This document shows positions 29,601-38,036 of a stretch of 64,000 nt of DNA, piece by piece; position 1 is the stretch's first letter; each line of letters starts with the position of its first letter. The DNA comes from Zelonia costaricensis (Eukaryota > Euglenozoa > Kinetoplastea > Trypanosomatida > Trypanosomatidae), in the NCBI GenBank assembly GCA_030849075.1, contig JASAOO010003565.1:124001-188000 (forward strand), in the 5' to 3' direction. Under the pieces are notes generated by a model. It ran no database searches, was not told the DNA's origin, and saw nothing but the letters and a program-made list of their open reading frames with translations. The position numbers and the translations under genes were made by a program.

Positions 29601-31745
29601 GACCAGGTCGGCCGCGCCGAGGGCGTCGCTGTACTTGGTGGCCACCTGCACAATCACCTTGAAGTTCTGGCGCGCGTTGCCGCACAGGTCCTCGAGGCAC
29701 TTGAGGCTGTCCTGCTTGTTCAGCTTGCCGAAGAAGTCGACGAGCCACTCAGGGTTGAAGCTCTGCGACTGCTGCAGGCACCGCCGGATGCTGGCGAGGT
29801 TGTTCAGGTCAGGATCCTGCTTCTGCGCCGTGATGTAGCACTCGATGGCGTGCTGGTACAGCCCGGCCCGCTCGCACAGCGGGGCCAGCTTCATGCCGTC
29901 GTAGTACTGGCAAATGTTGCGTGCGAAGATCTTGTCGGCGACGGACGGGTGCGAGTACTTGAGGTTCATCTCGAGCAGCTTCGTCTGCAGCTCCATCGTC
30001 GACTCGTCGTTGTGGTCGCGCAGGATCTCGAGCAGGAACTCGGTCGCCTGCTGGATGCGCTGCGTCGACACGAACATGTCCACAATCTCCTCCGCGCTGA
30101 GCACCGGCTTGTCGCCCATCTCGCGGTACAGCATCAGGCCGAGGTTGACGGCGTCCTGCGGGGCCACCCGGATGAAGTTGTTCATGATGACGCGCCAGTC
30201 CGGCGAGAAGTTGGCGCGCTTGCAGTACTCGACCGCCTTCTGCGTCTCGTTGCGCTGCAGCAGCACGTTGAGCACCTTGGCGTGCGCGTTGCCCTGGTGG
30301 AAGATCTTAAGCGCCATGTCGGGGTCCGCCTGCTGCACCAGGTCGCCCAGCTCCTCCGACGGGGTCAGCTTGCCCTCGTCGAACTGCTGCTTCACGTAGC
30401 CGATGCCGCCCTTGGGCACAACGGCGCGCGCGAGCTCAACCGACTCGAACTCGTTCAGGTTCGTCTCGGCCAGCACCAGCTTGAAGTAGGTCGAGATCGC
30501 CGGCGGCTGGCCCGGCTGCTGCGGCATCTGCGTGAAGCGCAGCAGCGTCTCGCGCGAGCGCAGCGAGTTGCCGGGCGCACGCATGCACATGCGCACGGCC
30601 TCCTCGACGTTGCCGCTGCGCATGTAGTTCTCCAGCTGCACCTTGAAGAGGTCGTCGACGCCGCCGAGGTTCGCCGTCGAGGCGATGCGCAGGGCGAGCT
30701 CGGCGTTCTGCATGCGGTTCTTGACGAAGTTGATGATGCCATTGTCGTTGGGGCCGATGCGCGTCACGGCGCCCTGGTTGCTCACGCAGACGACGCCACC
30801 CACCTTGGCGTCATCTGCGCCGCGGAAGACCACCGCCTGCGTGAACTGCTGCTCCGTGAGCATGGCGCCGGTGAAGATGTCCATGAGCGCGAAGCTGCCG
30901 CGGCTCGTCGCGATGGTGAGCAGCTTGTGGCGGTCCGACACGTGCATCGCGACGGGGAAGTCGCCGGAGGCGATGCGCATGTTGTACAGCCGCCGCGGCA
31001 CCGACAGGTCCGTCTTGGCGCCCGTGGGCAGCTCCATGATCATGACCTGGCCCCCCTGCTGCGGACTGTTCCAGGCGAGGCACATGACGTTGCACTTGCG
31101 CGTCTCCGTCGGGGTCGCGGTGGAGATGAAGCAGCAGGCGTGCCCGTCCAGCACACGGCTGCTGCGGTTCTCGACGCTGTGCAGCAGCGCCTTGCCCACC
31201 ATCGCCCCAGACGGGTCGCGCGCCACGCCCGTCACGACAAGCCACTTCTTCTGGTCGTCCGTGCGGTAGGACAGCACCTGCACGGAGCCGTCGTAGTCGG
31301 CGCCGCGGTCAAAGATGTGCTGCGGCGCGTCGTCGGCGGCCGTGTCGAGCGACCAGTGGTACACGGCGCTCGCCGTCACCACACCGAGGGTGCGGTCATC
31401 AACCCAGTGCCAGTACACAACGTCGTCGTGGAAGAGTGTCGCCTTGAGCCGGCGCGAGGCGTCGACGTCGAAGACCTGCAGGTTGCGGCCGCTGCGCAGG
31501 GCTAGGATTTTGGACTTGGGGTTCATGACGCACGACTCCGCATCCTTGACGTTGTTGCGAATGCTCTCACGCTTCTCGAGGTCGACGATGACAAGCGACG
31601 TCTGGCCATCCGCCTGCACGTCGCGGACGCACACGTACTTCTCGCTCTCAATCGTCACATTCTTGAAGGAGATCGAGCCCGGGCGCAGGCCGCCAGAGAC
31701 GGAGTTCAGCTGGAAGATCTCCGCCGCGATTGACGGCGAGTCCAT
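26631..31745 (-). CDS. CHC: Clathrin heavy chain
   Basis: The 1704-residue protein has the normal length for the family. An N-terminal beta-propeller region (about residues 1-330) begins MDSPSIAAEIFQLNSVSG and carries blocks such as CVMNPKSKILALRSG. It is followed by alpha-helical clathrin heavy-chain repeats to about residue 1600, with family motifs such as AVDAANKAKSITTYKEV and MIAVCEQYHHWVVLRLL. Three heavy chains form the triskelion that coats vesicles; in trypanosomatids endocytosis is confined to the flagellar pocket. The C-terminal tail is a Met-Pro repeat followed by a Gln/Gly/Phe-rich end, and lacks the QLMLT uncoating motif of animal clathrin. The start is the ATG at 31745; the 29 in-frame codons upstream are a translation of the polypyrimidine leader. 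Two long antisense open frames inside it are shadows. Confidence 0.98.
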   Translation of the reverse strand: MDSPSIAAEIFQLNSVSGGLRPGSISFKNVTIESEKYVCVRDVQADGQTSLVIVDLEKRESIRNNVKDAESCVMNPKSKILALRSGRNLQVFDVDASRRLKATLFHDDVVYWHWVDDRTLGVVTASAVYHWSLDTAADDAPQHIFDRGADYDGSVQVLSYRTDDQKKWLVVTGVARDPSGAMVGKALLHSVENRSSRVLDGHACCFISTATPTETRKCNVMCLAWNSPQQGGQVMIMELPTGAKTDLSVPRRLYNMRIASGDFPVAMHVSDRHKLLTIATSRGSFALMDIFTGAMLTEQQFTQAVVFRGADDAKVGGVVCVSNQGAVTRIGPNDNGIINFVKNRMQNAELALRIASTANLGGVDDLFKVQLENYMRSGNVEEAVRMCMRAPGNSLRSRETLLRFTQMPQQPGQPPAISTYFKLVLAETNLNEFESVELARAVVPKGGIGYVKQQFDEGKLTPSEELGDLVQQADPDMALKIFHQGNAHAKVLNVLLQRNETQKAVEYCKRANFSPDWRVIMNNFIRVAPQDAVNLGLMLYREMGDKPVLSAEEIVDMFVSTQRIQQATEFLLEILRDHNDESTMELQTKLLEMNLKYSHPSVADKIFARNICQYYDGMKLAPLCERAGLYQHAIECYITAQKQDPDLNNLASIRRCLQQSQSFNPEWLVDFFGKLNKQDSLKCLEDLCGNARQNFKVIVQVATKYSDALGAADLVEIFLEKNLYDVLYYYLGAVVPYTRDPEVHFRYIEAAAEMGQMQELERMTRESPCYDAERTKNYLKNKKLTDMWPFINVCDQHNMVNEMVHYLVGTGNESYIEQFVTRRSPGKTPQVVQALIECNVSEDFIQNLLSAVGTMCPIEELVACAEEAGRLHLIKQWLEDRRSEKKTDTALYNALAKIYVDIGQSPEQFLSENEYYDAKVVGKYCETRDPNLAYIAYCHGHCSEELIELCHRNGMYKQLARYLVREQNLDLWASVLSQNSTHRQQLVESVQQTALPESEVSEEVSTTVRAFMNANLTEELTSLLDQIVVHGRFRKNRFLENLLIMSAVRARKDKVMEYVTTLEDYDAKDIAHIASGAGMHEIAFVVYTRHNMHKEAVTVLLHDMNDVSRGRAFAQKTDQADVWSVLGEYQVKQDEVHEGIECLIKAKNPDFVAEVTAAAERTNQYGDLIKYLTMARQYSRAKDNKIDTALVITFAKTGRLGELEEFLKETHNVKIGVIADKCFDDKLYESARVLYSVANNYARLASTEVKLNNLSAAVDAANKAKSITTYKEVNLACIEAGELKLAGICAVPVVLKAEEVSGMCNRYESRGLWEELFSVLKNAASHQGAHMSIFTEMGVLLAKYRPEKLMEHVNMYPKKINTHKMIAVCEQYHHWVVLRLLHINNEDWLSAANAMMQHHGDAFDNEIFKDVIGHLGASDVVYTAISFYLKTHPEQLNDFLSSVFKRVDPERVMAEVKKTAPIHAVRTYLEAAQERNAKKVNEALNDLYIEEEDFKALRHSVEAYNNYDSEELSARLEKMEMFEFRKIALLLHRMNKRYAHAIAVAKTNKLYEEAIDTAAESADGELVTGLLDFFVKDYPECFAACLYTCYDLLKPAVVMQKAWLNQRTEMAMPYMIQVIQDYSSKIDKMEKSMTDAQSAAKDAARRAGPVQGPGAMPLMIEQGVGMPMNGMAAPMPMPMPMPMGAPQVQATFGVPPQFGSGRPF
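26695..26726 (-). repeat. Coding hexanucleotide repeat giving a Met-Pro run
   Basis: Four perfect GGCATC units (26701-26724 on the + strand) encode alternating Met and Pro near the clathrin heavy chain C-terminus. Confidence 0.85.
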
Positions 31746-31854
31746 CTTGGCGTGCACGTGGGCGAGGAGACGGAAAAGGAAAAAGGGGGAGCGGCGGGGA
31801 GGCAGGGGCGGAACCCGCGGTGATCTAAGCAAAACGCGGTGCGAGGTGCGGCAG

Positions 31855-31900
31855 CTAGGGACGGGGAGGGAGAGGGCCAGGAAGGGGGGAGAAGGTGAAC
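31855..31900 (-). promoter_or_regulatory. Candidate spliced-leader acceptor for clathrin heavy chain
   Basis: The + strand is purine-rich from 31857 to 31900. On the minus strand the first AG after it is at 31856-31855, giving a 5' UTR of about 109 nt. Confidence 0.45.
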
Positions 31901-32040
31901 AGGTCGGAAGCTACAAAAGGAGGTCAGAGGAGACTTGGGGAGGGAGGAGGGACTGATCTGCTTAGAAGGATTGAGGTGCACAGACGATACACACACTGAA
32001 GCGGCAAAAGACAGCGTAGCGTGAAACCAACGTTGCGTTT

Positions 32041-32064
32041 GTGTGTATGTGTGTGTGTGTGTGT
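32041..32064. repeat. (GT)n microsatellite
   Basis: GT run with one A interruption, upstream of clathrin heavy chain. Confidence 0.85.
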
Positions 32065-34462
32065 TTGGGTGTGGAGCGTTGAATGCGAAGGTGTGAGAGA
32101 ATGCCGCGAGCGGAGAGAGAGGGAGGGGCGGAAGATGTGAAGGAGGGGACAGAGATTTGCTGTGCAGGAAGCACGATAGAAGTCCGAGACGAGTGTATCG
32201 ACGCCACCGCATCTCGACCGTGTGGGGTGCGGCCGGCAGCAACGAGCACAGTGCCGTTCCAGAAAGCCAGGGAGGGCCGCTCTCGTAGAAGGCTATGAGA
32301 AACAGGTTTCCGAAACCCCTCGCAGACATCCTCGAGGAAGTAGAACGGAAGGGCCAGCGCCTGGGACGGCCGGCACCTTTCCGGCCGCCCACTGTGCTCC
32401 TACCCTCCGCGGTCGCGCCGAAAGCGCGCAGGTGTTGCCGCGCACGTGCTTCGGTAGGGAACGCAGGTTGGGGAACACATTCCGTACCCCCCCCCAAACG
32501 CTTCACCCCGTACCTGAGCTTACTAAGGTGTCGTCACTTATTTTTTGCTGTTGTGGAGCGGTTTCTTCTTCTTATTTGCCTTTTTTTGCTTACGGGCCCC
32601 GTTTCCGGTTCAGTTTCGCACGTGGCAGCGGTGTGATGGCCAGCCCCCGGGCCGAAGCTCCCGTTGTTGCCATCGTGAATATATACGTAGCATCCCTTAC
32701 TCTGATGCCCGCACGCGGCTCTCGCCCCGTGCACGCTTCGCTTCTCCGCACACTGGTCACAGGCGCGCGTGTAAGAGAACACCTCCGCAGGTGTGGCAGA
32801 AAGCGAACAGCGATGAGAGTACGAGAAAGAGACACGAAGGCGGTGAGGAACACACCGTATGGGACAGTGCACGCCGTAACTCCGCCACAAACACCAGCAG
32901 GCTGACGCGTAGGGAGGAGGAGAAGAGCAGCTCACACCCGCACCGGTGAAGGCGAGAAGGCGGAGGCGCGTGAGACACACAAGAACACACGAAGAAAAAA
33001 ACATGTGGAGATGGAGGAGGAGGACGGACCACGGCGAGGCGGTGCGGTGATGTGAGCGGCTAAGGTCCAAAGAGAGCGCACACGCGCCCACACACACACG
33101 CACGCATGCACGCACGACTACACCCGAGACGGGGAGGCGAAGTGGAGAAACGGGAAAGTCCAAACGTGAGAACAGGAGGACCGCACCAAAAGGGGGGAAA
33201 AGAAGGAGCTGCGCGGCGGTGTGGAGGAGGAAGAGGGGGCGGTTGTGGGGCTCAGGAGACATGGCGAATGAGTGTCGTGGACGGTGGGTGACGCGCCTCC
33301 TCCCTCTCCACGTCAGAAACAAGAAGGGAGCTCTCACAAGGACGTTGCGATGCAGGGAAAAGGGAGGAGAGAAAGACACGATGAGGTCCGCAAGAGCTGC
33401 AAGCGAGGTGATTGGGTGAGGGGGCAAAAGGGGGGGGGAAGGGCGGTCGTGGCTTGTCCGTTGAGGGAGCACTCGCTGGGCTTGCGAAGGTGAACAGCCG
33501 CGGTTCAGGCGCAACGGCAAAAAAAAAACCAAAAAAGAAGGACAGGGAGGGAGGGGGGTGGCGACGTTTCACACAACTCATTCCTCAACGGCAGTCCAGT
33601 GTAGACGCGCAGTCACGCTGCAGATCGCGAGTCCGCGGCACGGAAGCGGGCGAGCGAAACGGTGCGGCCTCGACCCGGTGAGGTGTTCTCGTGTCGCTCC
33701 TGTCGTCCTCCTTGCACGTTCTCAGCCCCAGGCCTCTTTTGCGCCTTACCAGCCTCTTCCCCACGCTGCAGCCTTTCTTGAACGCGTCTCGTAGCGCAGA
33801 TGCTGCGATGGCATCGCCTACTCCTCCCCCCCCTCCCCCCTCCCCGCCGCCGCTGTCGCACGGCCACCGCAGTCGTACAGTCGTGAAACGCCAACACACA
33901 CGGGTCGGTGCAACTTGCGGTGGCTTGCTCCAGCTGACCCCTTCGTTGAGACAGCCAGTGCGGGGGTCCGTGCGCAGCAAGTCCCTGTGCCTGACTGCGT
34001 GCCGGTTGCCTCCCGGAGTCGAACAGCCCTCTCCCCTTTGCGCGCGCCCCTGCGTCCGCGTCATGTCACCTCATCACCGCCCCAAGTCTCTGGCTTGGCA
34101 TGCCCGTACACCGGCCCTACTGAACCGCTGCTGTGCTGTCACTTCGTCCGCAGCGGGTCAGCTGCGCCCCATGAGGGCACGAGAGGGAGAGCAGAAGGCA
34201 GCATCACGACGCTCAGAGACGCGTGCGTCTTGAGGGAGGGGAAGGGGAAGCTGGGGTTTCGCGCGCAGAGGGACACATACGCACATCGTCGTCAACCCCG
34301 CAGCCATCCGGCACTAAAGACCGGGAAGGGGGGGGCGATGAGGAAATCGTTGAAGCCGTCAACTCGCACCGCGAAGAACGTACACACATGCATCATGCAA
34401 GAGAAGAGGGGGGGGCGGTTGAGTGACGAGGAGGCGGGGAGGGCGCAGGAGACGCTGCCATG

Positions 34463-34502
34463 GTGGCCACATCCGCACACTCTGTGCGATCGGTGTGGCC
34501 AC
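34463..34502. repeat. Strong imperfect hairpin
   Basis: Outer arms GTGGCCACA (34463-34471) and TGTGGCCAC (34494-34502) pair over 9 bp. Inner arms CGCACA (34474-34479) and TGTGCG (34483-34488) pair over 6 bp with a CTC loop. The two stems are separated by a 2/5 internal loop. Confidence 0.7.
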
Positions 34503-36611
34503 GTGCGGCTCCTGCGTCCGTGCCCCCTCGCGGTGCTGCCCCACCGGCTCTGGAACTCAAAGCCGGGGAGAAATGAGTTGACAGCGGCGACACACGCGCC
34601 CTGTGCTGTGGACCGCGACTCTGCGCCAGCCGCACCGACAGGAAAGGGGATGAGGTACAAAAGTGGTGGGAGGGAGAGAGGACACTAACAAGGGGGGGGG
34701 CAGCAGGGCAGCGGGTCTGCCACGTTGAACCCGCCTACGAGGCCTCTAGATACCACACAAAGACACAGGCACGACTGACATGGAGAGTCGAAGAGATAAG
34801 CACAGACATGTTCATCAAGACGAACACAGATGCACATACACACATATGCATACAAGTAAACACACAGGGGGCGCACGCTCGACGAGCCGTTGAGCGATGA
34901 GGGGCAAAGCAGAGGGGAGAAGGGAGGGCGGGGCGGGGGGCTTGGCAGGGGACGGGGTGAACACACTGACTGACGACGACGTGAAAGCGGCAGTGAGGCA
35001 GGCATCGGAATTAACAGAGAAGAAAACGGTTGCGCGGCGGGGCAGTCGGAAAGGAGGCGAGGCGAGGTTCACCGGACAGAGGGGGTTGATGGGTAAGGTG
35101 AACGCACGAAACCGCGAGAGCACGGCACCCACACGCGCACCCCTCGACCAATGCGCAAGCACGCACACGCACCCTCCACGACACGCACACGCACAAGCAC
35201 ACATTCGCACACTAGTGCGCACATCCCCACCGAGCTTCACACGCAAAAACAGAACGGGAAGTGAAGCACGCCAGGAAATGGACGAAGGAACAGGAAAAGA
35301 GGGGGGGCGTTAGCTACGGTTCGCGAGGTCGAGTACCTCGCACATACACACAGACTCACAACAGCTTAGACGGAAACGGGAAAGCGAAGATAGAAAAGGT
35401 CAAGAGGAGGAGGACGACGACGGAGGCTGCCCGAGCAAGACCTTCCCGCTATGAAAGGTCGGGCTTGTGGGGGCGGGCCCGGGGAAGTGGGAAGATGACT
35501 AAGGCAAAGGGCACCGGCGGCGGCGGCGGCGGCGGCAGCGCGAGAGACGGGTGAGAGGGCCAAAACAGGTGGACAAGAGAGCCGGTACCACAAACTTAAG
35601 ATCGACGACGTTCTTTGCCAGAGGCATAAGAGGGGAGATGGTGAGTGGGAATGGCGGATTGGAAAGAGTCAAAAGAAAAAAAAGGAGGGGGAACACACGA
35701 CGCGGAGAGAGATGAAACCGCACAACTCATGGATACGTGAAAGGGATGACACGCACACACACACACACATACGCACAAAACTCACAGAGAAACAAAGGAA
35801 GAGAAGGGGAACAAAAAAAAAACGTCAAACAGGGGGGAGCGTGTGAGAGAACGGCCAGAACAGTGTGGAGGAGGAGAAACGGAAAGGCCTAAGGTGGAGA
35901 GAACGACGAGGAGGACGCGGTGGGGCGGCAAGAGAAGAGTGCACGCGGCGAGGAGTGAGGGAGGGAGGGAGGGACACTTGTGGCTGCATGGAAGCACGCG
36001 TGTGCAGATCCTGAGTGCACGGGGGGAGGGGGAGGGCTGGCAGCGCATCAACGTTTCAAGTTTGAGCGAGGTAAGCGGGCCAAACAAATTCGACGTAGGG
36101 AGAAAGCGGGAGAGCAGGAAACGGCCAGGGAAAAGGAGGTATGGGCACCCGGTTAGACGCTTGCAAGGGTGGCCCGCACCGCCGCGCTGCGCTGCGCGCC
36201 CGTCCCAAACTACTACAATTCAGCCCTCACAAAAACAGTCACGCGCACTGCGACTCCTGCGCCTCGTTGTCACGCTTCAATCTTCAGACAACATTAAAGC
36301 TGCGTCGCCGCTTCATCTTCAATGCACTTCAGGGGAAAAGGAGAGAGGCTTCTTGCGTCGTGCCGGGTAATGCCACACTTCACATGTTTTTTTTTTTCCA
36401 TTCCCCGCTCTGCGCGTCTGCGCGACACCAGCGCGTTGGTTGAATTCGCAACACAAGGTGCACGCTGCGGCAGCTGGTGCCTTCGAGATGTCGGCTGCCC
36501 CAAAACACAGACACACAAACACACACGCCCGTGCGCGAAGGCGGTCGTGTGGAGAGAGGCTTGGCAGTTTTTTTCACCTGTTAACCTTATTGCTGTCTCC
36601 TCTCCTACGAC

Positions 36612-36614
<3 letters not shown>

Positions 36615-36650
<36 letters not shown>
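36615..36650. repeat. (GT)n microsatellite, left arm of a GT/CA pair
   Basis: About 15 GT units followed by a GCGTGT end. It is complementary in sense to the CA run at 36825-36850. Confidence 0.9.
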
Positions 36651-36818
36651 GCTGCAGACGGAAGCAGAAGAAGAGGGGCACAGCAAGGAGAGGGGCGGGG
36701 AGGGCACTCCGCGAACAAGCGTGCCCGCAGCGCAGAAGCGGTCAGAGCGGGGGAAAGGCCCAGAAGGTGCTGAGAGAACGGCAGAGCAGAGCGCGCAGTT
36801 TGGCCAGCTGGGGTTCGC

Positions 36819-36824
<6 letters not shown>

Positions 36825-36850
<26 letters not shown>
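36825..36850. repeat. (CA)n microsatellite, right arm of a GT/CA pair
   Basis: About 13 CA units, 174 bases from the GT run; the two could pair within one RNA. Confidence 0.9.
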
Positions 36851-36855
<5 letters not shown>

Positions 36856-37628
36856 ACTCACAAGTGCGGAGGGTGAAGACAGGAAACAAAGCTGAACTAC
36901 AAAAAGAAAAAAGGGCTCGCGGACCTGCTACGGAAGGGAAGCGAAATAAACCAAGGCGCGTGGAGTTAAAGGGGGGTAGAGGTGGTAGAAACAGAAGGGT
37001 GCCGAGGAGCTCGGAGGAGGAGGCGAGAGAGAGAGGAGAGAGCGGGGGGGAGAGGATGGTGCACGCACTCGTTTCGTGAACACAGGAGCGCAGCGCGCGG
37101 AGAAGCATGCCCAGTCGTGCGTGCCGCTCCCTCTACACCACACCCTTTCGCTCCCGTGCCGCGCCGTTAGTCGTCATCCTCACTTTCTTTTCGCGCGGCT
37201 CCTCCTCCGCTTCACATACAGCGCACACGCATATATGTGTTCGCACTCACGCACACACAGAGACGCTCGGACACGCTTGCAGACGCGCACACCTAGGCAA
37301 GCCCTAGAGGGACGACGTCACCCGACACACGGGCAACACGCTCCGTTGCACTGCGCTGTCTCCGCTACCTTCTCCATTTTCCCACGCCGGTCCTGCCTCG
37401 CCAAGTCCTGCTCGAGCCCCCACCCCTACCCACCCGCCCACCCCCGCCATGCACACGCCTCTTGTCGTGCACCTTGATGTGGGCAACGCTAGAGACAAGT
37501 ACGGCGTGAAAGGAGGTGGTGAAGGCGGAAGGGGAAAGGGGGGAGTGGGGAGGCGAAGACGACAGCAGAGGCGAACACACCTTCCCAGGGGAGGACGCAG
37601 ACCTTGGAATCACAGAACCCCTTCTCCA

Positions 37629-38036
37629 TTAAGCCTCAGGGCAGTCCTTGCGGAGGTGGCCCTTCTTGCCGCACTTGCGGCACGTCTTGTCGGCGGCCGA
37701 GCGCTTCGGCGCCGTAGGGCAGGCGCGGCCGGTGTGGCCGTCCTCGTTGCACAGGTAGCAGTGCGCCGCGTCTTTGCACTCGCTCGCGATGTGGCCCTTC
37801 TGGGAGCAGTTGTAGCACATCACCGTCTCCGACTTGGGCGGCGCCTCCGGGCAGTCGCGCGCGCGGTGGCCGGGCTTGTGGCAGTAGAAGCACGGCGCCT
37901 CCTCCGCCGCAATCGTGCTCGGGCACTCCTTGGCAATGTGACCAGGCTTGCCGCAGCGGAAGCACGGCGCAGAGTCGGGGGCAGCCGTGCACTCACGACT
38001 CTGGTGACCGACACCACCGCAGCGGTAGCAGACCAT
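37629..38036 (-). CDS. Six-knuckle CCHC zinc finger protein (UMSBP/CNBP-like, poly-zinc-finger type)
   Basis: The 135-residue protein is almost wholly six CCHC knuckles: residues 3-16, 25-38, 49-62, 74-87, 93-106 and 119-132. Linkers are 8-12 residues except a 5-residue one between knuckles 4 and 5. It resembles UMSBP/HEXBP and eukaryotic CNBP, which bind G-rich or T-rich single-stranded DNA or RNA. It differs from UMSBP by more variable knuckles (for example HKPGH and NEDGH cores) and very short ends. The ATG at 38036 follows an AG that ends a C-run and T-rich tract on the transcribed strand, so the leader may be extremely short. Whether it acts on kinetoplast DNA, telomeres or mRNA cannot be told from sequence. 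Confidence 0.93.
   Translation of the reverse strand: MVCYRCGGVGHQSRECTAAPDSAPCFRCGKPGHIAKECPSTIAAEEAPCFYCHKPGHRARDCPEAPPKSETVMCYNCSQKGHIASECKDAAHCYLCNEDGHTGRACPTAPKRSAADKTCRKCGKKGHLRKDCPEA

Larger units (their letters stand above)
31746..37628. other. 5.9-kb gene desert downstream of the six-knuckle gene
   Basis: The largest gene-free stretch in the window. Open frames such as minus 32534-33532 are cysteine/serine/phenylalanine-rich translations of biased DNA. Contents include a (GT)n run at 32041-32064, a strong hairpin at 34463-34502, a GGC-type run at 35517-35535, and a GT/CA pair at 36615-36850. Most of it is probably the 3' UTR of the zinc-knuckle gene. Confidence 0.6.

Noticed and set aside
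27126..31505. Long + strand open frames (817 and 551 codons) inside clathrin heavy chain
   Set aside because: Antisense shadows: composition dominated by Leu/Val/Arg/His/Asp with no domain, while the minus strand encodes clathrin throughout.
32534..33532. 332-codon minus frame in the 5.9-kb desert
   Set aside because: Cys/Ser/Phe/Arg-rich low-complexity translation; no domain and no leader arrangement.
34430..34690. Possible SIDER-type degenerate retroposon
   Set aside because: Complexity and position fit, but I could not match a signature from memory or find a second copy in the window, so it is not called as a mobile element.
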